DNA of 64,000 bases from Kushneria indalinina DSM 14324 (lineage in GTDB: Bacteria > Pseudomonadota > Gammaproteobacteria > Pseudomonadales > Halomonadaceae). The position numbers and the translations under genes were made by a program. Shown one piece after another: positions 55,158 through 64,000 of this stretch. The stretch is taken from positions 558,001-622,000 of the forward strand of contig NZ_QRDJ01000008.1 in assembly GCF_003385845.1 (NCBI RefSeq). Reading direction: 5' to 3'. The notes beneath the pieces are model-generated. The model was not told the origin of the DNA, searched no databases, and was given only the letters and a program-made list of their open reading frames with translations. Position 1 is the first letter of the stretch. Every line of letters starts with the position of its first letter.

Positions 55158-56105
55158 ATGCTCGGTTACTGTCTGAAGCGGACCCTGGCGGCCGTGCCTG
55201 TCATGGTCATTGTCGCCCTGTTTGTTTTTCTACTGCTGCGTCTGTCGCCCGGCGACCCGGCGGCCATCATCGCCGGTGACATGGCAACGCCTGCACAGCT
55301 GGCGCGCATTCGCGAGGCGCTGGGACTCAACGAGCCCATGCATATCCAGTTTTTCCGGTGGGTGGGAGAGCTTTTGCAGGGTGATTTCGGCACGTCGCTA
55401 ATGTCCGGTCTGCCGGTCACGACGCTGATGGCCCAGCGTCTTGAGCCCACCGTCAGCTTGGCCGTGTTCAGCATGCTGCTCTCGGTGCTGGTGGCGGTGC
55501 CGATGGGTGTGCTGGCCGCCTGGAAACACGGCAGCCTGATTGATCGGGTCATCATGGCGCTGTCGGTCGTGGGGTTTTCGGTGCCGGTGTTTGTGATCGG
55601 CTATCTGCTGATCAAGCTGCTGGCCATCGATCTGGGCTGGCTGCCGGTGCAGGGTTTTCGCCGCCTCAGCGAAGACGGGCTCTGGGCCTTTCTCGAGCAC
55701 GCCCTGCTGCCGGCCATGATGCTCTCGACCATCTATATCGCCCTGATTGCCCGCATGACGCGGGCCAGCATGCTGGATGTGCTGGGCGAAGACTATATCC
55801 GCACGGCGCATGCCAAGGGCGCCAGCGAGCGACGCGTGCTGTTTCGACACGCCCTGCGTAACGCAGGGGTACCGATTCTCGAGGTGATCGGGACGGGGTT
55901 TGCGTTAATGATCACAGGCGTTGTGGTCACTGAAAGCGTGTTCAACATTCCAGGGCTTGGCCGCCTGACCGTGGATGCCATTCTCTCCCGGGACTATCCC
56001 GTTATTCAGGGACTGATCCTGGTCACCAGCGGGGTGTATGTCGTGATCAATCTACTGATCGATCTCTCCTATGCGCTGCTCGACCCGAGGATTCGCTACC
56101 GATGA
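55158..56105 (+). CDS. Peptide-type ABC transporter permease (DppB-like)
   Basis: A 315-residue inner-membrane protein with six helices. LLRLSPGDPAAIIAGDMATP with IREALGLNEPMHIQFFRWV near the N-terminus and the cytoplasmic EDYIRTAHAKGASERRVLFR segment (the EAA-type coupling loop) are typical of DppB/OppB permeases. It is paired with the next gene. Its stop overlaps the next ATG by four nt. Confidence 0.94.
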   Translation: MLGYCLKRTLAAVPVMVIVALFVFLLLRLSPGDPAAIIAGDMATPAQLARIREALGLNEPMHIQFFRWVGELLQGDFGTSLMSGLPVTTLMAQRLEPTVSLAVFSMLLSVLVAVPMGVLAAWKHGSLIDRVIMALSVVGFSVPVFVIGYLLIKLLAIDLGWLPVQGFRRLSEDGLWAFLEHALLPAMMLSTIYIALIARMTRASMLDVLGEDYIRTAHAKGASERRVLFRHALRNAGVPILEVIGTGFALMITGVVVTESVFNIPGLGRLTVDAILSRDYPVIQGLILVTSGVYVVINLLIDLSYALLDPRIRYR

Positions 56106-56992
56106 ATACACCTTCTCCTGCGGCTGTCGCCGGTCCGGTGCCCGAGCGTCGCTGGCGGCTCTGGCCGACCCATCGCCCCGGCTGGATGGTCACGACCGCC
56201 ACCCTGTGCCTTGCACTTATCGTGCTTGTGGCCGTGCTGGCCCCGTGGATTGCCCCGCACGACCCGCTGGCCATGTCGCCTGCCGAGCGTCTCAAGCCAG
56301 CCGGTGATGACTACTGGCTGGGCAGTGATGCCTACGGGCGCGATCTGCTCTCACGCATTCTCTACGGCGCGCGCATTTCGCTGATCGTGGGTATCGGCAG
56401 CGCCCTGATCAGCGTGGTGATCGGTCTGCCGCTGGGGCTTCTGGCTGGCTTCTTTCGCGCGCTGGATACCCTGATCATGCGCATCATGGACGGGTTGATG
56501 GCGATACCCAGCGTGTTGCTGGCCATCGCGATTGTCTCGCTCACCAGTGCCAGTCTATGGACAGTGATGGCTGCCATTACCGTGCCTGAAATCCCCCGGG
56601 TGGTCAGGCTGGTGCGCTCGGTGGTGCTCTCGGCAAGAGAGGAACCCTACGTCGAGGCTGCGGTGTCGCTGGGCAGCAGTCTGCCGGTCATCATGTGGCG
56701 ACACCTGATGCCCAACACCCTGGCGCCGCTGATCGTCATGAGCACCTATATCTGCGCCTCGGCCATTCTGACCGAAGCCATTCTCTCCTTTCTGGGGGCG
56801 GGGCTGGGAACGGAAACGCCCACCTGGGGCAACATCATGTCGGAGGGGCGTACCTACTTTCAGATCAAGCCCGGTCTGATCTTCTGGCCCGGTCTGATGC
56901 TGTCGCTGTGCATTTTGTCCATCAATCTGCTGGGCGATGCGGCCCGTGATCATCTTGATCCCCGACTGCAAAAGCGTGGAGGTGGCCAATGA
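56102..56992 (+). CDS. Peptide-type ABC transporter permease (DppC-like)
   Basis: A 296-residue permease. APHDPLAMSPAERLKPAGDD and YWLGSDAYGRDLLSRILYGA are the DppC signature, and EEPYVEAAVSLGSSLPVIMWRH holds the coupling loop. It starts within the previous stop (ATGA) and ends within the next start (ATGA), so translation of the three transport genes is coupled. Confidence 0.94.
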   Translation: MNTPSPAAVAGPVPERRWRLWPTHRPGWMVTTATLCLALIVLVAVLAPWIAPHDPLAMSPAERLKPAGDDYWLGSDAYGRDLLSRILYGARISLIVGIGSALISVVIGLPLGLLAGFFRALDTLIMRIMDGLMAIPSVLLAIAIVSLTSASLWTVMAAITVPEIPRVVRLVRSVVLSAREEPYVEAAVSLGSSLPVIMWRHLMPNTLAPLIVMSTYICASAILTEAILSFLGAGLGTETPTWGNIMSEGRTYFQIKPGLIFWPGLMLSLCILSINLLGDAARDHLDPRLQKRGGGQ

Positions 56993-58743
56993 CTGCTTCG
57001 AAAGCCGCTCCTTCGAAAGACGCTCATGCGATGTCGTCCGATAGGGTACTCAGGGTCCAGGACCTGGTCGTGTCGAGTCACACCCAGCCTGACCGGCACA
57101 TTCTCAAGGGCGTGAGTTTCGATATCGCCGCCGGCGAAACCCTGTGTCTGGTGGGGGAGTCGGGCTCGGGCAAGTCGGTAACGTCGCTGAGCATCATGGG
57201 GCTTTTACCCAGGGGCGTGCTCGAACACCGTGGCGGTGACATTTATCTGGAGGAGACCCCGCTTTTAACGCTGTCGTCTGCCCGACTGCGCGAGCTGCGC
57301 GCCAGTCGCATTGCCATGATCTTCCAGGAGCCGATGACGGCGCTCAACCCCTTGATGCGGGTTGGCGAGCAGATCGAGGAAGTGCTGGTCATGCATCGCA
57401 AGGGGACCACGGCCGGTGAACGTCGTACGCGCGTTCTCGATATGCTGGAGCAGGTACAGCTGCCGGATATCGAGCGAATGTATGCCAGCTGGCCGCATCA
57501 GCTCTCCGGCGGGCAGCGCCAGCGCATCATGATTGCCATGGCACTGGTGCTCGAACCCAGATTGCTGATCGCCGATGAGCCGACCACGGCGCTGGATGTC
57601 ACCACTCAAAAGCAGATCCTCTGGCTGATTCGACAGCTTCAGGAGCGTCACGGCACCTCGGTGCTGTTCATTACCCATGACATGGGCGTGGTGGCCGATA
57701 TCGCTGACCGCGTCTGTGTCATGCGCCATGGGGAGGTGGTCGAGACGCAGCCGGTACAGGCGTTGTTACGACACCCGCTGACGGACTACACCCGCTCCCT
57801 GTTAATGGCCGTGCCCGGTCTGCAGCCCCGTCCGTCCCGGCCGGTCACCGAGCGCGAAATCGTGCTGGAGGCCATCGAGCTGGAGAAATGCTATGGCCGG
57901 CACTCGCGCTGGGCACGGTTGAGGGGCCAACAGGACACGCGCACGGCGGCGGCCAGCGATGTCAGCTTCGCCCTGACCCGGGGGCGCACCCTGGGCATTG
58001 TCGGTGAAAGCGGATCCGGCAAGTCCACGGTGGCACGCTGCGTGATGCGCATGATCGAGCCCACGGGCGGCGGTGTGCGGGTTATGGGGCGCGATATCTC
58101 AACGCTTGGGCGCGCGGCATTGAAGCCGCATCGAAAGCGGATTCAGATGATCTTTCAGGACCCGTTTCGCTCCCTCAATCCGCGGTTGACCATCGGCGAT
58201 AGCCTGATCGAGGGGCCGGTCAACTACGGCACTTCCCGCGCGCAGGCGCTAAAGCAGGCCGAGGCGCTTCTGATCATGGTCGGCCTGTCGGGAGAGGCGA
58301 TGACGCGCTACCCACATCAGTTTTCCGGCGGTCAGCGTCAGCGCATCGCCATCGCCCGGGCACTGGCGATGGAACCCGATGTGCTGGTGGCCGATGAGGC
58401 GGTGTCAGCACTCGATGTGTCGGTGCAGGCACAGGTGCTGACCCTTCTGGAAGACATTCAGACGCGCATGGGCGTGGCCGTGTTGTTTATCACCCACGAC
58501 CTGCGGGTGGCCGCCCAGGTCTGCGATGACGTCATGGTCATGCAAAAGGGCCGTGTGGTCGAGTATGGGCCGACGTCGCGGGTGCTGGGGGCGCCGGAAC
58601 ATGCCTATACCCGGTCACTGATGGCCGCCGCGCCGGGCCGGCAGTGGGACTTTGCGGCCTTTCAACCGTTTGATGACGTGTCGGAGTCGCGCTCATCCGA
58701 TGCCTTCTCGACAGGACTGATCTCAGGAGCACAAAAGGCATGA
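56989..58743 (+). CDS. ABC transporter ATP-binding protein, fused DppD-DppF type
   Basis: A 584-residue protein with two complete ATPase domains in one chain. The first has Walker [14 protein letters not shown], signature [15 protein letters not shown] and Walker [13 protein letters not shown]. The second has [28 protein letters not shown] and [12 protein letters not shown], with Ala in place of the usual Pro in DEP. In most Dpp/Opp systems these are separate DppD and DppF proteins; the fused form is also seen in GsiA. It powers the importer. Overlaps M81 gene by four nt. Confidence 0.94.
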   Translation: MTASKAAPSKDAHAMSSDRVLRVQDLVVSSHTQPDRHILKGVSFDIAAGETLCLVGESGSGKSVTSLSIMGLLPRGVLEHRGGDIYLEETPLLTLSSARLRELRASRIAMIFQEPMTALNPLMRVGEQIEEVLVMHRKGTTAGERRTRVLDMLEQVQLPDIERMYASWPHQLSGGQRQRIMIAMALVLEPRLLIADEPTTALDVTTQKQILWLIRQLQERHGTSVLFITHDMGVVADIADRVCVMRHGEVVETQPVQALLRHPLTDYTRSLLMAVPGLQPRPSRPVTEREIVLEAIELEKCYGRHSRWARLRGQQDTRTAAASDVSFALTRGRTLGIVGESGSGKSTVARCVMRMIEPTGGGVRVMGRDISTLGRAALKPHRKRIQMIFQDPFRSLNPRLTIGDSLIEGPVNYGTSRAQALKQAEALLIMVGLSGEAMTRYPHQFSGGQRQRIAIARALAMEPDVLVADEAVSALDVSVQAQVLTLLEDIQTRMGVAVLFITHDLRVAAQVCDDVMVMQKGRVVEYGPTSRVLGAPEHAYTRSLMAAAPGRQWDFAAFQPFDDVSESRSSDAFSTGLISGAQKA

Positions 58744-60263
58744 GACAGGCAGAGAACATGGCGTCACCTCGTATTGCCATGGGCGGGTTTTTGCACGAAA
58801 CCAACACCTTCGCGCCCAGTCCGGCCACGCTGGACGATTTTCTGGAAGGCGGCGGCATGGCACCGCTGACACGGGGTGAGGCGCTTTTTTCAGCTCTGGC
58901 CGGCGGCAACGTCGGGCTGTGCGGGTTCATGGATGCCGCGCGCGAGCAGGGCTGGACGCTGCTGCCGACCCTCTGGACCGCTGCCAGCCCGTCGGCCCAT
59001 GTTACCGAAGAGGCTTTCGAACATATCGTTGTTCGTCTGCTCATCGATCTTGAGCATGCCATGCCGCTGGCGGGTGTCTATCTCGATCTGCACGGCGCCA
59101 TGGTGACGACTCATCTGGATGACGGCGAAGGCGAGATTCTGCGACGGGTTCGGGCGCTGGTCGGGCCGCAGATGCCGATCGTGGCGTCACTGGATCTGCA
59201 CGGCAATGTCACACCTTTAATGGTGAATGAAGCCGACATGCTGATCGCCTATCGCACCTACCCACACATTGACATGGCCGAAACCGGCCGGCGCTGTGCG
59301 GCCGCCATGGCGGTGCTGCTCGGGCAGAAAGGGCGACCGAAAAAGGCATTTCGCCAGCTTGATTTTCTGATGCCGATCGCCTGGCAGTGCACCGATGAAC
59401 TGCCGTGTCGCGCGCTCTACGCCGATATTGAGAGGCTGGATAAACCACCCCTGTTGTCCGCGTCATTTCTGACCGGGTTTCCGGCCGCCGACATTCCCGA
59501 CTGTGGCCCGAGCGTGCTGGTTTATGGCGAGGATCAGGCCAGGGTGGACCGTATCGCTGACGCGCTGGTAGCCGACATCAATGCGCAGGAAGCCGCCTTT
59601 GCCGGTCGCGTCCTGACACCCGAGGAGGGCGTGCGCGAGGCGATGCGCTTGGCCGGTGAGTCATCGGCACCCATAGTGATTGCTGATACGCAGGATAACC
59701 CTGGGGCGGGGGGCAATTCCGACACCATGGGCATGCTCAGAGCGTTGATCGCTTGCGGTGCCGGTGGTGCGGCCATTGGCAATATCTTTGATCCACAGGC
59801 CGCGCGCGCCGCGCACAAGGCCGGGGTCGGGGCAATGATTGATCTGTCGCTGGGTGGACGCTCGGGCGTTGAGGGCGATGCCCCGTTCAGGGCCTCGTTT
59901 GTGGTCGAGGCACTCTCTGACGGGCGATTTGTCGCAGCCGGCCCCTACTATGGCGGCGCGCGTCTGGACATGGGGCCATCGGCCTGTCTTCGCATCGATG
60001 ATGTGCGGGTGGTCGTGGTCAGTCGCAAGGCGCAGATGGCCGATCAGGCCATGTATCGCTCGGTCGGGGTCGAGCCCCGGACGCAGCATATTCTGGTCAA
60101 CAAGAGCTCGGTGCATTTTCGCGCCGATTTCGCCCCGATTGCTCGGGCGATTCTGGTCTGTGCCGCGCCCGGGCCCATGGCAGTGGATCCGGCGACACTG
60201 CCCTGGCAGCGGCTGCGCCCGGGTATCAGAACCTCCCCGCTGGGCGTGCCCTTTACGCCCTGA
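58740..60263 (+). CDS. M81-family metallopeptidase, MlrC-like
   Basis: A 507-residue protein. IAMGGFLHETNTFAPSPATL near the N-terminus, YLDLHGAMVTTHLDDGEGE, IVASLDLHGNVTPLMV and IADTQDNPGAGGNSDTMGML are the conserved blocks of M81/MlrC, known from microcystin degradation. Proposed metal ligands are the His/Asp residues in these blocks. It should hydrolyse a peptide or amide bond of the imported compound in the cytoplasm. Start overlaps the ABC gene; an ATG at 58758 is also possible. Confidence 0.9.
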   Translation: MRQAENMASPRIAMGGFLHETNTFAPSPATLDDFLEGGGMAPLTRGEALFSALAGGNVGLCGFMDAAREQGWTLLPTLWTAASPSAHVTEEAFEHIVVRLLIDLEHAMPLAGVYLDLHGAMVTTHLDDGEGEILRRVRALVGPQMPIVASLDLHGNVTPLMVNEADMLIAYRTYPHIDMAETGRRCAAAMAVLLGQKGRPKKAFRQLDFLMPIAWQCTDELPCRALYADIERLDKPPLLSASFLTGFPAADIPDCGPSVLVYGEDQARVDRIADALVADINAQEAAFAGRVLTPEEGVREAMRLAGESSAPIVIADTQDNPGAGGNSDTMGMLRALIACGAGGAAIGNIFDPQAARAAHKAGVGAMIDLSLGGRSGVEGDAPFRASFVVEALSDGRFVAAGPYYGGARLDMGPSACLRIDDVRVVVVSRKAQMADQAMYRSVGVEPRTQHILVNKSSVHFRADFAPIARAILVCAAPGPMAVDPATLPWQRLRPGIRTSPLGVPFTP

Positions 60264-60322
60264 ACCGCATCGTCCGGGTCCCGGGCCTTTAATGCCAACA
60301 ACATCAATAACAGGAGCCGATC

Positions 60323-61492
60323 ATGGCGATCATGGCAGACATTAAAGCGTTTTCAGACGAGATGACCCGTATTCGTCAGGATATTCACGCTCATCCAGAA
60401 ATTGGGTTCGAGGAACAGCGCACCTCCGGTATCGTCGCGGATTACCTGCGGGCGCTGGGTGTCGAGGTGCATACCGGTATCGGTCAGACCGGGGTGGTCG
60501 GGATCATCGAAGGGCGACAGGGGCCGGGCCTTTCGATTGGCCTGCGCGCGGACATGGACGCTCTGCCCATGGAAGAAGAGACCGGGCTTGCCTTTGCGTC
60601 GCGTCATGCCGGGCGCTTTCACGGCTGCGGCCATGATGGTCACATCACCATGCTGCTCGGCGCTGCCCGCTATCTCGCCGCGCACTCTGATTTTGCCGGT
60701 CGGGTGGTATTGATCTTTCAGCCTGCCGAAGAGGGATTGGGTGGGGCACGAGCAATGCTGGCCGACCGACTTTTCGAGCGTTTCCCCTGCGATGAAATCT
60801 ACGCCCTGCACAACGCGCCTCATCTGGCCCAGGGGCAGGTCGGGATACTCAGCGGCAAGGCGATGGCAGGCGCCGAGTTTTTCGATATTCATATCCACGG
60901 CTGCGGCAGTCATGGCGCGCAGCCCAACAATGCCCGTGATCCCATCGTGGTGGCCACTCAACTGACCCAGGCCATGCAGAGCATCGTCAGCCGCAACACC
61001 CATCCACTGGATGCCGCAGTGCTCTCCATTACCCAGATTCATTCGGGCGCGGCCTATAACGTCATTCCGCAGTCGGCCACGCTGTCCGGTACGATCCGAA
61101 GTCTTGATGACAACGTGGCAGCGCTGATACATCAACGTATCCGGGAGCTGGCAGCCGGGATCGCCAGTGCCTACTCGGTAGAGATCGAGGTCGATATTCG
61201 CAATATCTTCTCGGTGCTGGAAAACCATTCCGAGCAGACGGCGTCGCTGGCACTGGCGGCACGGGACATCGTGGGTGACACGGGGGTGACACAGCTGTCG
61301 CGTCCGATGATGGGCAGCGAGGATTTCGCCGACATGCTCAGGGTGGTACCAGGCGCCTACTGCTGGGTGGGGCATGCCGGCAATGTGCCGGTGCATAACC
61401 CGGCCTTCACGCTTGATGACGGCATTTTGCCGGTTGGCGCGAGCCTTCTGGCACGCATTGCCGAGCGGCGCCTGGGCGGGAAAGCCCTCTAA
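60323..61492 (+). CDS. M20-family amidohydrolase (hippurate/aminoacylase-like)
   Basis: A 389-residue di-metal peptidase. IRQDIHAHPEIGFEEQRTSG, GLRADMDALPMEEETGL, HGCGHDGHITMLLGAARYLA and LIFQPAEEGLGGARAML give the metal-binding Cys/His/Glu residues of the M20D group. It should split N-acyl amino acids or similar amides. CAGGAG precedes the ATG. It lies between the M81 gene and the amidase and is probably part of the same catabolic operon. Confidence 0.93.
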   Translation: MAIMADIKAFSDEMTRIRQDIHAHPEIGFEEQRTSGIVADYLRALGVEVHTGIGQTGVVGIIEGRQGPGLSIGLRADMDALPMEEETGLAFASRHAGRFHGCGHDGHITMLLGAARYLAAHSDFAGRVVLIFQPAEEGLGGARAMLADRLFERFPCDEIYALHNAPHLAQGQVGILSGKAMAGAEFFDIHIHGCGSHGAQPNNARDPIVVATQLTQAMQSIVSRNTHPLDAAVLSITQIHSGAAYNVIPQSATLSGTIRSLDDNVAALIHQRIRELAAGIASAYSVEIEVDIRNIFSVLENHSEQTASLALAARDIVGDTGVTQLSRPMMGSEDFADMLRVVPGAYCWVGHAGNVPVHNPAFTLDDGILPVGASLLARIAERRLGGKAL

Positions 61493-61541
61493 CGGCTCGA
61501 TCACTTTTTAGTGCGAGTGTTCAATTCAGAGGGAGTATTCC

Positions 61542-63023
61542 ATGATTCACCACGGCGCGGGCGCTGATCTTCCAGGCGAGATCGTTGGCTGGGACGCCTC
61601 CCGACTGTCAGAGGCGATTCATGCGCGCGAGGTCTCGTGTCGCGAGGTCATGCGCGCCTATCTGGGGCATATCGATCGCTGCAACCCGCGGGTCAATGCC
61701 ATCGTGTCACGCCGTGACGATGATGTGCTGCTCAGGGAAGCCGACCAGTGCGATCTTGAACTGCAGCAGGGCAAAAGCCGTGGCTGGCTGCACGGCATCC
61801 CTCAGGCGATCAAGGACCTGACCGATGCGAAGGGGCTGCCCACCAGCATGGGCTCGCCGCTTCTTGCCGGACAGATCGCCGAGCGCGACAGCCTGATGGC
61901 AGGTCGAATGCGACAGGCCGGGGCGCTTTTTATCGGCAAGACCAATACGCCCGAGTTTGGATTGGGCTCGCACACTTTCAACGAGGTGTTCGGCGTGACC
62001 TGCAATCCCTGGCAGCCAGCGCTGAGTGCCGGTGGCTCCAGCGGCGGCGCGGCCGCGGCGCTGGCCTGTCGCATGCTGCCCGTCGCTGACGGCAGCGACA
62101 TGATGGGATCGCTGCGCAATCCGGCAGCATTCAATAACGTGTTTGGCCTGCGCCCATCCTTTGGTCGTGTGCCGGTGCTTTCAACCGGCGATAATTTCGG
62201 TCAGCAGCTTTCAACGGCCGGGCCGATGGCGCGCAGCGTCGCGGATCTGGCTCGACTGCTCTCCCTTCAGGCCGGCCCCCATCCGAGCGTGCCGCTCTCC
62301 ATTGCCGAAGACCCCGGGCTTTTGCTGCCGCCGTTTGATGCACCGCCCGCCGGTGCCCGCATCGGCTGGATCGGTGACTGGCAGGGATATCTGGCGATGG
62401 AAGAGGGCATTGTGCCCCTGTGTGAAAAAGCACTGGGTGTCTTTCAGGCGCTGGGCTGCGAGGTAGAACATGTCACACCGGAGATGGATCCGGACTCGCT
62501 CTGGTCAAGCTGGCAGGTGCTGCGACAGTGGTCCGTGGCCGGCAATCTGGCGTCCATCTGGCAGGACGACAGCCGTCGAGATGCGCTCAAGCCGGAGGCG
62601 TGCTGGGAGATCGAGCGAGGCGTGGCGCTTTCGGCCATGCAGGTGCTGGAGGCCAATCGAATTCGCAGTCGCTGGTACGCCTGTCTGATCAAGCTTTTTG
62701 AGTACTTTGATTATCTGGCCCTGCCATCGGCGCAGGTCTTTCCCTTTCCGGTGGCGCAGCGCTGGCCCACCGAGATTGATGGACGGTCGATGGATACCTA
62801 TCACCGCTGGATGGAAGTGGTGATTCCCGGCTCGCTTTCCGGCTGTCCGGTGATCAGTCTGCCGGCAGGGTTTGGCCCGATGGGGCTGCCAATGGGGATT
62901 CAACTGATCGGGCGTCATCGGGCCGAGCGCGCCATGCTGGCACTGGCGAGCGCTTATGAAGCGGCCGCCAGCGAATGGATCAATGCGCTGCCCGATGCGT
63001 TTAAAAAAGACGGCCCGTGCTGA
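61542..63023 (+). CDS. Amidase (amidase-signature family)
   Basis: A 493-residue amidase. GIPQAIKDLTDAKGLPTSMG supplies the catalytic Lys, SAGGSSGGAAAALACRMLPV the cis-Ser of the Ser-Ser-Lys triad, and GSDMMGSLRNPAAFNNVFGL the nucleophilic Ser. It hydrolyses amides to carboxylic acid and ammonia. The substrate is probably a compound imported or released by the upstream genes. GAGGGAG precedes the ATG. Last gene of the operon, convergent with psd. Confidence 0.92.
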   Translation: MIHHGAGADLPGEIVGWDASRLSEAIHAREVSCREVMRAYLGHIDRCNPRVNAIVSRRDDDVLLREADQCDLELQQGKSRGWLHGIPQAIKDLTDAKGLPTSMGSPLLAGQIAERDSLMAGRMRQAGALFIGKTNTPEFGLGSHTFNEVFGVTCNPWQPALSAGGSSGGAAAALACRMLPVADGSDMMGSLRNPAAFNNVFGLRPSFGRVPVLSTGDNFGQQLSTAGPMARSVADLARLLSLQAGPHPSVPLSIAEDPGLLLPPFDAPPAGARIGWIGDWQGYLAMEEGIVPLCEKALGVFQALGCEVEHVTPEMDPDSLWSSWQVLRQWSVAGNLASIWQDDSRRDALKPEACWEIERGVALSAMQVLEANRIRSRWYACLIKLFEYFDYLALPSAQVFPFPVAQRWPTEIDGRSMDTYHRWMEVVIPGSLSGCPVISLPAGFGPMGLPMGIQLIGRHRAERAMLALASAYEAAASEWINALPDAFKKDGPC

Positions 63024-63068
63024 TCAGGGCAAGGCAAGGCCCCCTTGTTCGACGAATTGATTCAGGGC

Positions 63069-63956
63069 TCAGGACAGCTCTTCGGGGGTGAGCGTATCGG
63101 CCGGGATGGTGGGGTCAGGCGCCAGCTGCTGGCCCAGACGAATCTTCATGCCGGGCGTGAGTGTGTCGTTGAAGGTATAGGCCTTTGGCAGACACATGAC
63201 GACAGAGGACCCCAGATGAAAGCGGCCCATCTCATCGCCCTTGCCCAGTGTGACATCGGCGTTGTTCCAGGCGGTGCCCTGGGGCTGGCGGGACTGCGGT
63301 GTGACCTGGCCGGCCCAGATGGTCTCGATTCCGGCGACGATCATCGCCCCCACCAGCACCAGCGCCATGGGTCCCAGCTCGGTCTCGAACAGACATACCA
63401 GCCGCTCGTTGCGGGCAAACAGGTTCGGCACTTCGCGGGCGGTGGCCTGATTGACCGAAAAGAGCCGGCCGGGCACGTAGATGGTGCGGATCAAACGCCC
63501 TTCAAGCGGCATGTGCACGCGGTGATAATCCCTCGGGGAGAGATAGACCGTGGCGAAACTGCCGTCGCGCAGCTCGGTCGCGGCGGCTTCGTCACCGCCG
63601 AGCAGGGCGGTCAGCGAGTAGGCGTGGCCCTTGGCCTGCATGAGCGTGCCGTAATCGATGCGCCCGAACTGGGAGAGCACGCCGTCGGCCGGGGAGACGA
63701 TCCCTGAGTCGATCGGGCGGGCATCGGGGCGCAGCGGCCGGGTGAAGAACTCGTTGAAGCTCTTGTAGCTGCTCAGATCGGGATTGAGGGCCTCGCTCAT
63801 GTCAACGTCATAGTGACGGGCAAAGCGCTGGATGAACGTATCGCGAATCCAGGGCGTGCGCGAATCGGCAAACTGTCCCGCCAGTCGGGAGATGGCGTGC
63901 TGGGGCAGCGGATATTGCAGCAGGGCAAACAGACGATCACGATTCAAAAGGGGCAC
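63069..63956 (-). CDS. psd: Phosphatidylserine decarboxylase
   Basis: A 295-residue proenzyme. [48 protein letters not shown] and [20 protein letters not shown] are conserved. FHLGSSVVM carries the self-cleavage site LGS (usually LGST, here LGSS), which gives the pyruvoyl group. It converts phosphatidylserine to phosphatidylethanolamine in the inner membrane. The start is uncertain: a GTG at 63956 was used, no ATG is nearby, and the frame stays open to the window edge. Confidence 0.92.
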   Translation of the reverse strand: MPLLNRDRLFALLQYPLPQHAISRLAGQFADSRTPWIRDTFIQRFARHYDVDMSEALNPDLSSYKSFNEFFTRPLRPDARPIDSGIVSPADGVLSQFGRIDYGTLMQAKGHAYSLTALLGGDEAAATELRDGSFATVYLSPRDYHRVHMPLEGRLIRTIYVPGRLFSVNQATAREVPNLFARNERLVCLFETELGPMALVLVGAMIVAGIETIWAGQVTPQSRQPQGTAWNNADVTLGKGDEMGRFHLGSSVVMCLPKAYTFNDTLTPGMKIRLGQQLAPDPTIPADTLTPEELS

Positions 63957-64000
63957 CAGAAGGCAGTGATGAGTGAGGGCAATGTTGCATACCCCTGCCG

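Noticed and set aside
1..64000. CRISPR arrays, insertion sequences, rRNA genes, integrase or transposase genes
   Set aside because: Read for on both strands; none seen. The AT-rich island lacks any recognisable mobility gene.

Overview
The window is a GC-rich (about 60%) gammaproteobacterial chromosome segment. CmoM, CmoA/CmoB, EpmA/EpmB/EF-P, the nudF-yqiB-cpdA and yqiA-parE gene orders, GreB and RsmC all point to Gammaproteobacteria. The acidic secreted proteins, the porin, the tripartite tricarboxylate transporter and the MFS/ABC import genes fit a halophilic or marine lineage such as Halomonadaceae. That family-level guess is inference from gene content, not from a search.

Layout. 1-6.7 kb: minus-strand transport and metabolic genes (amino-acid binding protein, TupA-like ATP-grasp, CynX-type MFS, HAD phosphatase), a small glycine-rich exported protein, a chemoreceptor, and a divergent zinc-ribbon membrane protein with a sigma28-like promoter. 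7.1-9.67 kb: a sharply AT-rich island with a three-gene minus-strand operon (helical-repeat protein, ApeA-like HEPN protein, SLATT-type membrane protein). Its left edge carries a near copy of the 3' end of the tRNA-Arg gene found at 18.95 kb, and its right edge appears to cut into the first gene. This is the best candidate for an undescribed (probably anti-phage or abortive-infection) system. 10.1-12.9 kb: haloacetate-dehalogenase-like hydrolase, GNAT enzyme and an acidic repeat-like secreted protein. 13-18.8 kb: LysR regulator divergent from a tctC-sulfatase-tctB-tctA operon. 18.9-26.3 kb: tRNA-Arg(CCU) and housekeeping genes (cmoM, rsmC, greB, nudF-yqiB-cpdA, cysDN). 26.4-30.1 kb: an unusual tandem SurE-like protein and a porin. 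30.1-35 kb: alkylation repair pair (Ada/AlkA fusion plus Ogt), a HemS-like protein with a Fur box, and cmoA-cmoB. 35-45 kb: pgi, a LexA-box-preceded yqiA-parE-parC block, serB and a PilZ/HD-GYP protein. 45-52 kb: DUF4385, MltB-type transglycosylase, protealysin-like protease with its emfourin-type inhibitor, and the epmB/efp/epmA group. 52-63 kb: LysR regulator divergent from a peptide ABC importer whose operon continues into M81, M20 and amidase enzymes. The window ends with psd.

Working together: cmoA/cmoB/cmoM make and methylate the wobble base cmo5U; epmB/epmA modify EF-P Lys34; cysD/cysN activate sulfate; parE/parC form topoisomerase IV; the tct operon probably imports a sulfate-ester-type organic anion that the cytoplasmic sulfatase then cleaves; the ABC-M81-M20-amidase operon probably imports and breaks down a peptide or amide compound.
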